64,000 bases of DNA from NCBI RefSeq assembly GCF_024294805.1, contig NZ_JANCLU010000005.1, forward strand, positions 1 through 64,000. The letters are read 5' to 3'. Made by a program: the position numbers and the translations under genes. Below the pieces are notes generated by a model that saw nothing but the letters and a program-made list of their open reading frames with translations, did no database searches and was not told where the DNA came from. Positions 1 through 8,073 of the stretch are shown here, one piece after another. How positions within the stretch are numbered: the stretch's first letter is position 1; every line of letters starts with the position of its first letter. The stretch comes from Alsobacter ponti. GTDB lineage: Bacteria; Pseudomonadota; Alphaproteobacteria; Rhizobiales; Beijerinckiaceae.

Positions 1-162
1 GGTCCGCCCGGACGTCCGGGCCCTCCGATGCCGCCCGCGCCGCCGACGCCTCCGGGTCCGCCCGGACGTCCGGGCCCGCCGATGCCGCCGACTCCGCCGA
101 CGCCTCCGGGTCCTCCCGGACGCCCGGGTCCGCCGATCCCGCCGACACCCCCAACTCCGCCG
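1..162. repeat. 54-bp tandem repeat coding the glycine-rich tail
   Basis: Three copies of a 54-bp unit start at 1, 55 and 109; the first two are nearly identical and the third is degenerate. Each encodes 18 residues of the DUF3300 tail on the minus strand, with a GGPGRPGG core. From about 160 to 250 the pattern collapses into shorter Gly-Gly-Val/Ile repeats. The array reaches the left edge, so the total copy number is unknown. Confidence 0.9.
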
Positions 163-1160
163 ATGCCCCCGACACCGCCCACGCCGCCGACGCCACCAAC
201 TCCCCCGACGCCACCTACACCGCCGGGCCGTCCGGGGCCGCCCGGTCCGCCGGGGCGCAGGCCGGGCTTGGTGCCCTGGCCGGGGCGGTAGCGGTCAGGG
301 TCCGGCCGCCACGGCTTGCCCGTGCCGATGTTGATGTCGTTGCCGATGTTGATGTTGCCGTTGTTGATGTTGCCGCCGCCCGGCCGGTAGCCGGGATAAG
401 GCGGCCTGCCGCCCCAATAGGGCGGATAGACCGAGCCCGAGCCCCAGTTCCAGTAGTTGTTGTTCCAGATGGAGCCGACCAGCACGCCCGCGCCGAAGCC
501 GATGAGCCCCGACATCACCACCGCGCCGGTGTTGTCGTAAACCACCGCCGGATCGTATTGCGGCACGTAGATCACCTCCGGCTCGGCCGGCTCGATATAG
601 ATGACCTGCTGTCCGGATTCCTGCTTGGTCACCACCTTCTGCTGCTTGGTGGTGGTGAGCGAGCCCGCCTTCTCCGCCGCCAGGCGCAGCGACTGGATGA
701 CGTCGGACACGTCCTTGGGCTGGTTGACGAAGGCGTCGCCGAGGTCGCTCGTCCAGTCGAGGTCGTCGTTCATCTTGCGGATGATGTCCGGGAAGCGCGC
801 CAGCGCCGCCACGGTGGTGTCGATCCCCAGCGCGTCGAGCTTGGTGAAGTCCTTCTTCGCCACCGCGTCCTTGTTGCGGTCGAGCCAGCGCGCCGCCTGC
901 ACGATGTCGAGCGGATAGGCGGCGGCTGGCAGCATCTGCGCCAGCAGCGCGTCCGGATAGAGCGCGATGGGCTTGAGCAGCTTCTCCAGCTCGGCGCGGC
1001 TGAACGTCGTCCCCGCCTCGGCGGTCGCCGGGGGCGGAGCGGCGGCCGGCGCGGCGGCCGGCGCGGCCTGCTGCGCCTGCGCTCCGGCCGAGAAGCCGAG
1101 CGTCACTGCCAGCACGGCGGCCCAGCTTCCGGCCTTCAGGGGTCCCGATTTCACCTGCAT
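1..1160 (-). CDS. DUF3300 family protein with glycine-rich repeat tail (3' end beyond the window)
   Basis: The reading frame is open from an ATG at 1160 to the left edge, so about 386 codons are visible and the stop is missing. The start is set by a strong GGGAGG ribosome site 5 bases upstream. The N-terminus is signal-like (MQVKSGPLKAGSWAAVLAVT, then an Ala/Gln-rich stretch). The DUF3300 body follows, with KLLKPIALYPDALLAQMLPA, DIVQAARWLDRN and VIYVPQYDPAVVY. A short hydrophobic segment (SGLIGFGAGVLVGSIWNNNYW) and an NINNGNINIGN stretch come next. From about residue 300 the chain is almost only Gly with Val, Ile, Pro and Arg. DUF3300 proteins are predicted secreted or membrane proteins of unknown function; an envelope location is inferred. 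Confidence 0.85.
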   Translation of the reverse strand, partial: MQVKSGPLKAGSWAAVLAVTLGFSAGAQAQQAAPAAAPAAAPPPATAEAGTTFSRAELEKLLKPIALYPDALLAQMLPAAAYPLDIVQAARWLDRNKDAVAKKDFTKLDALGIDTTVAALARFPDIIRKMNDDLDWTSDLGDAFVNQPKDVSDVIQSLRLAAEKAGSLTTTKQQKVVTKQESGQQVIYIEPAEPEVIYVPQYDPAVVYDNTGAVVMSGLIGFGAGVLVGSIWNNNYWNWGSGSVYPPYWGGRPPYPGYRPGGGNINNGNINIGNDINIGTGKPWRPDPDRYRPGQGTKPGLRPGGPGGPGRPGGVGGVGGVGGVGGVGGVGGIGGVGGVGGIGGPGRPGGPGGVGGVGGIGGPGRPGGPGGVGGAGGIGGPGRPGG

Positions 1161-1387
1161 CCACGCCTCCCGACGCATTCCCCGGCGCGAACGGCGCGGC
1201 TTGAGCCTCGCCGCCTGACCTTTGTCATGCCAGAACTTGGCGGGTTCCATCGCAGGTTGCAACTTCGATAAATCACCGACGCCTGGCGGCAGGGCAGCCC
1301 GGCGCGCGCGGTCCTTGAACGGGCGGCGGCGCGATGCCAGTGTGGCCCGCTTCCCCCGTCTCCCGGCGGCACGACTCAGAGACCTTG

Positions 1388-3037
1388 ATGCGCAAGGCGC
1401 CGCAGCTCGCACCGTTCCAGCATCCCGTATTCCGGGCGATCTGGCTCGCCAGCCTGGCGTCGAACATGGGCGGGCTGATCCAGAACGTCGGCGCGGCGTG
1501 GCTGATGACCGCCATCGGCGGCTCGCGCGGCGAGATCGCGCTGGTGCAGGCGTCGCAGACCGTGCCGATCATGCTGTTCTCGCTGGCGGCCGGGGCCATC
1601 GCCGACAATTTCGACCGCCGCCGGCTGATGCTGGCGGCGCAGTGCTTCCTGCTGCTGGTGTCGCTGAGCCTGACGGTCGTCACCTGGTCCGGCCACGTGA
1701 CGCCGTGGATGCTGCTCGGCTTCACCTTCCTGGTCGGCTGCGGCACGGCGTTCAACGGGCCGGCCTGGCAGTCGCTGGTGGGCGAGATGGTGCCGCGCAG
1801 CGATCTCTCGGCCGCCATCTCGCTGAACGCCATCGGCTTCAACGTGGCGCGCAGCATCGGCCCGGCGATCGGCGGCGTCATCGTCGCGACGGTGGGCGCG
1901 TTCGCGGCCTTCGCCATCAACACGGTCAGCTATGTCGGGCTGATCGGGGTGCTCGCCCGCTGGAAGCCGCAGGAGCGCAAGGAGACGCTGCCGCCCGAGC
2001 GCCTGGGCTCGGCGATGCTGGCGGGCCTGCGCTTCGTGTCGATGTCGCCGGGCATTTTCGTCGTGCTGGGGCGCGGCGCGGTGTTCGGCTTCGGCGGCAT
2101 CGCGGTGCAGGCGCTGATGCCGCTGATCGCGCGCGACCTCACCGGCGGCGGCGCGGCGACCTACGGCCTGCTGCTCGGCGGCTTCGGGGTCGGCGCGGTG
2201 TTCGGGGCGTTCTTCGGCTCGCGGCTGCGCGAAACCATCTCGCTGGAGATGCTGGTGCGCATCGCCTTCGTCCTCGCCGCCTTGTGCGCGGGCCTGGCGG
2301 GGCTCAGCTCGTCCTCGGCGCTCGCCATCCTCGCCATGCTGGCGGGCGGCGGCGCGTGGACGATGGCGATGTCGAGCTTCAACGCCGCCGTGCAGCTCTC
2401 CGCGCCGCGCTGGGTGGTGGGACGCGCGCTGGCGCTCTACCAGATGGCGACGTTCGGCGGCATGTCGGCGGGAAGCTGGGTGTGGGGCCTCGTGGCCGAG
2501 GACATCGGCACGCGGCAGGCGCTGTATTTCTCGGCGGCGACGCTGGCCGTCGGCGCGGCCATCGGCCTGCGCTACGTGCTGCCGGACATGCGCACGCTGC
2601 GCGAGCACCCGCCGGCCGACTGGAACGAGCCCGACCTCGCGCTCGCCATCCGCAAGGGCGCCGGGCCGGTGTTCGTCACCATCGAGTTCATCATCGACGA
2701 CGCCGACGTGCGCGAGTTCCTGGCGGCGATGGCCGACCGGCGGCGCGTGCGCATCCGCAACGGCGCGCGCCACTGGTCGCTGCTGCGCGACCTCGCCGAC
2801 CCGCGCGTCTGGACCGAGCGGTACGACACGCCGACATGGCACGAGTACGTGCGCCAGAACCAGCGCATGACGCAGGCCGACGTCGCGCTGGGCGACCGGC
2901 TGCGCGCGCTGCACCGGGGCGAGGCGCGACCGCGCGTCCGCCGCATGATCGAGGACCGCACCGGCTGGACGGCCGCCGACCGCAACCCCGACCGGCGGCT
3001 GACCCCGCCCGCGCCCGACCCCGGCGGCTCGCACTGA
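1388..3037 (+). CDS. MFS exporter (MFS_3/EntS-like) with C-terminal monooxygenase-like domain
   Basis: A 549-residue major facilitator protein, probably an inner-membrane drug or siderophore exporter. The N-terminal ~415 residues carry about 12 hydrophobic segments; NFDRRR falls at the loop 2-3 position typical of MFS, and FNGPAWQSLVGEMVPR is typical of the MFS_3 (transmembrane secretion effector) family. Residues ~425-510 (PVFVTIEFIIDDADVREFLAAM ... HEYVRQNQRMT) resemble an antibiotic-biosynthesis-monooxygenase fold, an arrangement common in this family. The start at 1388 begins MRKAPQLAPFQHPVFR, as homologues do; an upstream in-frame ATG at 1334 would add 18 residues. It is divergent from the DUF3300 gene. 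Substrate unknown. Confidence 0.85.
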   Translation: MRKAPQLAPFQHPVFRAIWLASLASNMGGLIQNVGAAWLMTAIGGSRGEIALVQASQTVPIMLFSLAAGAIADNFDRRRLMLAAQCFLLLVSLSLTVVTWSGHVTPWMLLGFTFLVGCGTAFNGPAWQSLVGEMVPRSDLSAAISLNAIGFNVARSIGPAIGGVIVATVGAFAAFAINTVSYVGLIGVLARWKPQERKETLPPERLGSAMLAGLRFVSMSPGIFVVLGRGAVFGFGGIAVQALMPLIARDLTGGGAATYGLLLGGFGVGAVFGAFFGSRLRETISLEMLVRIAFVLAALCAGLAGLSSSSALAILAMLAGGGAWTMAMSSFNAAVQLSAPRWVVGRALALYQMATFGGMSAGSWVWGLVAEDIGTRQALYFSAATLAVGAAIGLRYVLPDMRTLREHPPADWNEPDLALAIRKGAGPVFVTIEFIIDDADVREFLAAMADRRRVRIRNGARHWSLLRDLADPRVWTERYDTPTWHEYVRQNQRMTQADVALGDRLRALHRGEARPRVRRMIEDRTGWTAADRNPDRRLTPPAPDPGGSH

Positions 3038-3304
3038 TCCGCCCCCGCGCGGACATCGCCCTTCCCCGCCGCCCTTCCCCAGCCCGTCTTCGTCGCGCCG
3101 CGATTGGCGCGTCCCATTCAGCCGTTCCGCGTCTTGATCTGCGCCAAGGCGCGCCCGCGCGGCAGGGTTGAGGATGGCGCGTGGAACAAGCCGGCCGGGC
3201 CCTGCGTCGAAAGGCGGGATCCGGGCGGGACACGAGGTACTTTAGATTCTTTCCAAACTGGGTTAGAAGCGCCTCGTTCGCCTCGATCACCGCGTGAGAG
3301 CGTC
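3038..3304. promoter_or_regulatory. Intergenic region upstream of the P-type ATPase, possible imperfect dyad
   Basis: No gene is seen in these 267 bases. An AT-richer patch at 3241-3268 carries an imperfect dyad (TTCT at 3247-3250 facing AGAA at 3265-3268, 7 of 11 arm positions symmetric). A metal-responsive MerR-type operator would fit this position, but the match is weak and no regulator gene is adjacent. Confidence 0.25.
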
Positions 3305-5302
3305 ATGACAGACACCACCGTTCCCGCCTCCCCGCGCGACGCCGCGCCCAAGCCGGCCCCGAAGCCCACGCCGGCGCCCGCCGAGGCGCATCACGAGCAC
3401 GGGCACGACGAGCACGGGCACGACGCGCCGCCGTTCGAGCCCTGGGCGCTGGCGCGCATCGCCGCCGCCGCCATCGGCGCGGCCCTGGTGTGGTTCAGGG
3501 TCTACGAGCCGTTCCCGCACGTCAGCGTCGTGGGGGTCGCCACGCTGGTCTTCGCCGGCTGGCCAATCTTCCGCGAGGCGCTGGAGAACCTGCTGGCCCG
3601 GCGGATGACGATGGAGCTCTCCATGTCCATCGCCATCGTCGCGGCGGTGGGCATCGCGGAGTTCTTCACGGCGCTGGTCGTCACCCTGTTCGTGCTGGTG
3701 GCCGAGGAACTGGAGCACCTGACGGTGGCGCGCGGGCGCACCGCCATCCGCGAGCTGGTCGAGTTCGTGCCGCGCGAGGCGCGCGTGCGCCGCGACGGGC
3801 GCACGGTCGTGCTGCCGGTCGAGGAGATCGTGCCCGGCGACCTCGTGCTGATCAGCCCCGGCGAGAAGGCGCCGGTCGACGGCGCGGTGGTCAGTGGCCA
3901 CTCCTATGTCGACCAGTCGCGCATCACCGGCGAGTCGATGCCGGCCGAGAAGCAGGAAGGCGCGTTCGTCTACGCCGGCTCCATCAACCAGATGGGCATG
4001 CTGGAGATCCGTGTCGAGCGCGTCGGCCGCGACACCACGTTCGGGCGCATCGTCGAGGCGGTGGAGCAGGCCGAGAAGACGCGCGCCCCGGTGCAGCGCC
4101 TCGCCGACCGCATGGCGGGCTATCTCGTCTACTTCGCCTTCGCGGCGGCCACGATCACCTATCTGCTGACGCAGGACATCCGCGACACCATCTCCGTGGT
4201 GATCGTCGCCGGCGCGTGCGGCATCGCGGCCGGCACGCCGCTGGCGATCCTGGGCGGCATCGGCCGCTCGGCCAATCTCGGCTCGATCATCAAGGGCGGC
4301 GTGCACCTCGAGTCGCTGGGCCGGGTCGACACGGTGATCCTGGACAAGACCGGCACGCTGACCTTCGGCGAGCCGGCCGTGCAGACGGCGACGCCGTTCG
4401 GCGACGCGGACGAGACGACCTTGCTGTCGCTGGCCGCCAGCGCCGAGCTGCATTCCGAGCACCCGCTGGGCCGCGCCGTGGTGGCCGAGGCGCAGCGTCG
4501 CGGCCTCGCCGTCGAGGAGCCGGACCGGTTCGCCTACACGATGGGCAAGGGCATCGAGGCCGACATTCGCGGCCGGCGCGTGCTGGTCGGCAATCGCCGC
4601 CTGATGGCCGAGGCCGGCATCGAAACGCCGCCGCGCGCCGCCGACCACCTCGGCTCCGACATCCTGGTCGCCGCCGACGGCGTCTTCCTCGGCGAGATCC
4701 AGGTGGCCGACACGGTGCGGCCGGAGGCCCACGCCGCTATGCGCGCGCTCGCCGACATGGGCGTGCGCACGCTGCTGCTCTCCGGCGACACCGCCCCGGT
4801 GGCGCAGGCCATCGCCCGGCAGCTCGAGATCGCCGAGGTCGGCGCCGACATGCTGCCGGAGGACAAGCTGGCGCGCGTGCGCGAGCTGGTCGCCGCGCGC
4901 CGCGTGGTCGCCATGGTCGGCGACGGCGTCAACGACGCCCCCGCCCTCTCCGCCGCGAATGTCGGCGTCGCCATGGGCTCGGGCACCGACATCGCCAAGG
5001 AAAGCGCCGACGTGGTGCTGATCGGCAACGACCTGTTCAAGCTCGTCGAGACGCTGCGCATCGCCCGCAAGACGCGGCGCGTGATCTGGCAGAACTTCGC
5101 CGGCACCATCGGGGTCGACATCCTCGGCGTGCTGCTGGCCGCCTTCGGCTACCTCAACCCGCTGCTCGCCGCCTTCATCCATGTCGGCTCGGAGCTGGCC
5201 TTCCTGCTCAACTCCGCCCGCCTGCTGCCGCTCGACAGCGCCGACGCGAAGCGCGCCCGCGCGCTCGCCGTCCCCGCCGCCGACGAGGCCGCCCGCACCT
5301 GA
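3305..5302 (+). CDS. Heavy-metal-translocating P1B-type ATPase, atypical CPx motif
   Basis: A 665-residue inner-membrane metal pump. It begins with a Pro/Ala linker and a His-rich tract (HHEHGHDEHGHD, residues 29-40) likely to bind metal, and has no CxxC HMA domain. Visible landmarks are TGES (208-211), the phosphorylated DKTGT (Asp347), the P1B signature His-Pro (386-387, SEHPLGR) and GDGVNDAP (from 539). The transmembrane metal site, usually CPC, CPH or SPC, reads A-C-G-I-A-A-G-T-P here (Cys305), so metal specificity cannot be assigned. The ATG at 3305 is chosen because the longer open frame upstream is not family-like; a weak GAGAG precedes it. The beta-CASP gene follows after 67 bases. 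Confidence 0.9.
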   Translation: MTDTTVPASPRDAAPKPAPKPTPAPAEAHHEHGHDEHGHDAPPFEPWALARIAAAAIGAALVWFRVYEPFPHVSVVGVATLVFAGWPIFREALENLLARRMTMELSMSIAIVAAVGIAEFFTALVVTLFVLVAEELEHLTVARGRTAIRELVEFVPREARVRRDGRTVVLPVEEIVPGDLVLISPGEKAPVDGAVVSGHSYVDQSRITGESMPAEKQEGAFVYAGSINQMGMLEIRVERVGRDTTFGRIVEAVEQAEKTRAPVQRLADRMAGYLVYFAFAAATITYLLTQDIRDTISVVIVAGACGIAAGTPLAILGGIGRSANLGSIIKGGVHLESLGRVDTVILDKTGTLTFGEPAVQTATPFGDADETTLLSLAASAELHSEHPLGRAVVAEAQRRGLAVEEPDRFAYTMGKGIEADIRGRRVLVGNRRLMAEAGIETPPRAADHLGSDILVAADGVFLGEIQVADTVRPEAHAAMRALADMGVRTLLLSGDTAPVAQAIARQLEIAEVGADMLPEDKLARVRELVAARRVVAMVGDGVNDAPALSAANVGVAMGSGTDIAKESADVVLIGNDLFKLVETLRIARKTRRVIWQNFAGTIGVDILGVLLAAFGYLNPLLAAFIHVGSELAFLLNSARLLPLDSADAKRARALAVPAADEAART

Positions 5303-5369
5303 GCCGCCTCCCCGCTCGACGCGGGGGCGCGGTTCTGCGACGCTTCCCGCGAAACGGGAGACCCACGCG

Positions 5370-6959
5370 ATGCGCCTTCGCTTTCACGGAGCCTGCCGCA
5401 CCGTCACCGGCTCCTGCTTCATGGTCGAGACGGCGAAGGCGAAGGTGCTCGTCGACTGCGGCATGGTGCAGGGCTCCAAGACCGAGAAGGAGCTGAACTA
5501 CCGCGCCTTCCCGTTCCGCCCCGCCGACGTCGACGCGCTCGTCCTCACCCACGCCCATATCGACCATAGCGGGCTGGTGCCGAAGCTGGTGAAGGACGGT
5601 TTCGAGGGGCCGATCTTCGCCACCCGCGCCACCGCCGATCTGTGCGGCTTCATGCTGCCGGACTCCGCCGCCATCCAGGAGATGGAGGTGCAACAGCTCA
5701 ACCGGCGCAACATGCAGCACGGCAAGCCGCCGGTGGAGCCGATCTATGGGCAGGAGCACGTCGAGGCGACCCTGCGCCAGTTCCGCCCCTCCGCCTATTT
5801 GCGCTGGACCCGCGTCGCCGAGGGCGTGCGCGTCCGCTTCTGGAACGCCGGGCACCTGCTCGGCTCCGCTTCCGTCGAAATGGAGGCGGAGGACGCGCCC
5901 GGCGCGCCGCCCCTGCGCCTGCTGTTCTCCGGCGACCTCGGCCCCGATTCCAAGCTGCTGCAGACCGACCCCGACGGCCCGGCCGGCGTCGACCACCTAG
6001 TCTGCGAGTCCACCTACGGCGACACGGTGCGCCCGCCCGTGTCCGACGACGAGCGCCGCGCCGCCCTCGCCGAGGTCGTGCGCGACGCGCAGCGCCGCCG
6101 GGGCGCGCTGCTGATCCCCTCCTTCGCCGTGGAGCGCACGCAGGAGCTGCTGGTCGACCTCGTGGCGCTGATGGAGAGCGACGCCGTTCGTCCGGCCCAG
6201 ATCTTCATCGATTCGCCGCTGGCCTCGAAGGCGACCGAGGCCTTCGCCGCCCATGCCGGCGAGCTGGAGGACGGCGACCGCCTGATCCGCGCGCTGGACT
6301 ACCGCATGGTTCGCTTCACGGAGTCGGTCGAGCACAGCAAGTCCCTCGACCGGCTGCGCGGCTTCCACGTCGTCATCGCGGCGAGCGGCATGTGCGACGC
6401 CGGGCGCATCCGCCACCATCTGCGCGCGCGGCTGGGGCGCGCCGAGTCCACCGTGCTGCTGGTCGGCTTCCAGGCGCAGGGCACGCTGGGGCGCTTCCTG
6501 CTCGAAGGCGCGCCGCGCGTGCGCATCATGGGCGAGGAGATCGACGTGCGCGCCAGCGTGCGCTCGCTCGACCTCTATTCCGGCCACGCCGACGCGGCCG
6601 AGCTGCAGCGCTGGGTGGAGCGCCGGGGCCCGGTGGCCGGGCGCGTGTTCCTGACCCACGGCGAGGAGCCCGCCATGGAGGCGCTCGCCGCGCGCCTCGC
6701 CGGCCCGCTCGGGGCCGGCCGCATCGTGCGCCCGACGCTGGACCAGGTGTTCGAGCTCACCGCCGACGCCGCCGCGCCGGTGGAAGGCGCGGCCCCGGTA
6801 CGCCTGCCCCCCGAGAGCCTCGGCCGGGTCGACTGGCACAACGATTTGTCGCGCCTGATCCTCGACATCAACGACGCGGTCCGCCGCGAAGCCGGCGAAA
6901 ACGCCCGCGCCAAACTCCTGCGCCGGCTGAGGCGAGCGCTGGACAATGAGCGAGGGTGA
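5370..6959 (+). CDS. MBL-fold RNA-processing nuclease (beta-CASP family)
   Basis: A 529-residue metallo-beta-lactamase protein of the beta-CASP group, which includes CPSF-73-like RNA nucleases. The Zn-binding motif HAHIDH sits at residues 61-66 (LTHAHIDHSG). The beta-CASP insert contains IPSFAVERTQELL, and the C-terminal RMMBL-like part has YSGHADAAEL and VFLTHGEEPAM. Family members cleave RNA endo- or exonucleolytically; the target here is unknown. The start at 5370 is supported by GGGAG 9 bases upstream. The short gap after the P-type ATPase suggests one transcript. Confidence 0.88.
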   Translation: MRLRFHGACRTVTGSCFMVETAKAKVLVDCGMVQGSKTEKELNYRAFPFRPADVDALVLTHAHIDHSGLVPKLVKDGFEGPIFATRATADLCGFMLPDSAAIQEMEVQQLNRRNMQHGKPPVEPIYGQEHVEATLRQFRPSAYLRWTRVAEGVRVRFWNAGHLLGSASVEMEAEDAPGAPPLRLLFSGDLGPDSKLLQTDPDGPAGVDHLVCESTYGDTVRPPVSDDERRAALAEVVRDAQRRRGALLIPSFAVERTQELLVDLVALMESDAVRPAQIFIDSPLASKATEAFAAHAGELEDGDRLIRALDYRMVRFTESVEHSKSLDRLRGFHVVIAASGMCDAGRIRHHLRARLGRAESTVLLVGFQAQGTLGRFLLEGAPRVRIMGEEIDVRASVRSLDLYSGHADAAELQRWVERRGPVAGRVFLTHGEEPAMEALAARLAGPLGAGRIVRPTLDQVFELTADAAAPVEGAAPVRLPPESLGRVDWHNDLSRLILDINDAVRREAGENARAKLLRRLRRALDNERG

Positions 6960-7000
6960 GGAGATTGAAGACTAGAGATGAATAGGACCGCTTGATCTCG

Positions 7001-7012
7001 CCCGACGTCGGG
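7001..7012 (+). terminator. Palindrome after the beta-CASP gene
   Basis: A perfect 12-bp palindrome (CCCGACGTCGGG) followed by TCTTCT, 41 bases after the stop. It could end the ATPase/nuclease transcript, but the stem is short. Confidence 0.4.
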
Positions 7013-7023
7013 TCTTCTGAAAA

Positions 7024-7051
7024 TTGTTGCGTAACACTCTTTCGCGATAAG
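7024..7051 (+). promoter_or_regulatory. Candidate promoter of the secreted ClpP-fold gene
   Basis: TTGTTG (7024-7029), a 16-base spacer and GATAAG (7046-7051) resemble a sigma-70 promoter. They lie in the locally AT-richer gap, about 90 bases before the ATG at 7145. Confidence 0.4.
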
Positions 7052-7144
7052 ATCTCCGGACCGGCCGAAGCTTGCGTGCGGATGTCGGCTGGACGAGATT
7101 ACCGGCCCAAGCTTTCTTCTTGGGACGGGCGGGTCGGAGTTTTC

Positions 7145-8050
7145 ATGCGGCGATTGCTGGCGATCTTGGCTCTGGCGCTGACGGCTTCGGTTGCGTCGGC
7201 GGCGACCATCACGGTGACCCCACTGTCGAACGACTGGGCGGTAGTCTACGTTCGGGGCGAGTTCCGGATGGGTGACGACAAGGAGTTCGTCAACAAGGCT
7301 TTGCCGCTGAAGGATGCGTTCGTGGTGTTCGCCAGCGACGGCGGGCATCTGATGACGGGAATCGAAATCGGACGCGCCATTCGGCTCAAGGGCTTTCTCA
7401 CCTATGTCGAGCCGGGCGATTCCTGTGTCTCGGCCTGTGCGATCGCGTGGCTGGGCGGACGCAAGCGTTTCATCAGCAAGACATCTCGCATCGGCTTCCA
7501 CGCCGCGTACCTGGATGAAAACGGATCGAAGACGGAATCGGGAACCGGCAACGCGCTGGTCGGCGCCTACCTCTCCCAGCTCGGCATGTCGCAGACCGCG
7601 ATCATTTTCGTCACCGCCGCGCCGCCCGACCGGATCGCCTGGTTGAACCTGTCCAATGCCTCCACCTTCGGCATCGAGGTCGAGAACTTCGAGCTGAAGG
7701 ACGATCAGAGCCCTGCCAAGCCTTCGGCCAAGGCCGCGCCGCAGCAGGCTCAGAGCGCCCTGCCGTCAGGCGAGAACGCCGCAGCGATCACGTGCTCCCT
7801 CACCGACAGGAAGGGCAACCAGATCACCTATCGGTTCGTGAACACGGGACCGGGCGTCGCGAAGGAGACCCACTTTTCGCGCAACGGGGTCGTGAAGGAA
7901 ACAGGCTCCCTTTACACGACGTACCGGGACAACGTTGGCCTGCGCCTCGTGTACAACGCGAGCCCTGACTATCAGCTCACGCTGACGGACAAGGGCGAGG
8001 TCACCTTGACCCGAAACGGCGGGACCGTGGCGTCGGGAACCTGCCGGTGA
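7145..8050 (+). CDS. Predicted secreted ClpP/crotonase-fold protein (COG3904-like)
   Basis: A 301-residue protein with a clear signal peptide (MRRLLAILALALTASVASAA), so periplasmic or secreted. The next part resembles the ClpP-like fold of COG3904: strand-rich start, FASDGGHLMTGIEIGRAIR, then GDSCVSACAIAWLGGRKR. The Ser/Cys cluster sits where the family usually has SCxSAC; whether it is catalytic is unknown. The C-terminal ~100 residues form a separate strand-rich region after an Ala/Pro/Gln linker. The ATG at 7145 follows GGAG. Base composition is less GC-biased than in neighbouring genes. Convergent with the AKR-RidA gene. Confidence 0.65.
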   Translation: MRRLLAILALALTASVASAATITVTPLSNDWAVVYVRGEFRMGDDKEFVNKALPLKDAFVVFASDGGHLMTGIEIGRAIRLKGFLTYVEPGDSCVSACAIAWLGGRKRFISKTSRIGFHAAYLDENGSKTESGTGNALVGAYLSQLGMSQTAIIFVTAAPPDRIAWLNLSNASTFGIEVENFELKDDQSPAKPSAKAAPQQAQSALPSGENAAAITCSLTDRKGNQITYRFVNTGPGVAKETHFSRNGVVKETGSLYTTYRDNVGLRLVYNASPDYQLTLTDKGEVTLTRNGGTVASGTCR

Positions 8051-8073
8051 CGAAGGCCGACTAGCGCCCTCCC

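Noticed and set aside
28-291. Plus-strand Pro-Thr-Pro repeat ORF that looks collagen-like
   Set aside because: It is the antisense of the glycine-rich tail of the DUF3300 gene, which has a proper start, ribosome site and family match on the minus strand.
1376-3034. Long minus-strand ORF opposite the MFS gene
   Set aside because: High-GC shadow frame rich in Arg/His/Ala with no domain; the plus-strand frame has clear membrane segments. The same applies to the other long antisense ORFs in the window.
1222-3171. 649-codon ORF overlapping the MFS gene in another frame
   Set aside because: Arg/Ala-rich shadow frame with no recognisable domain.
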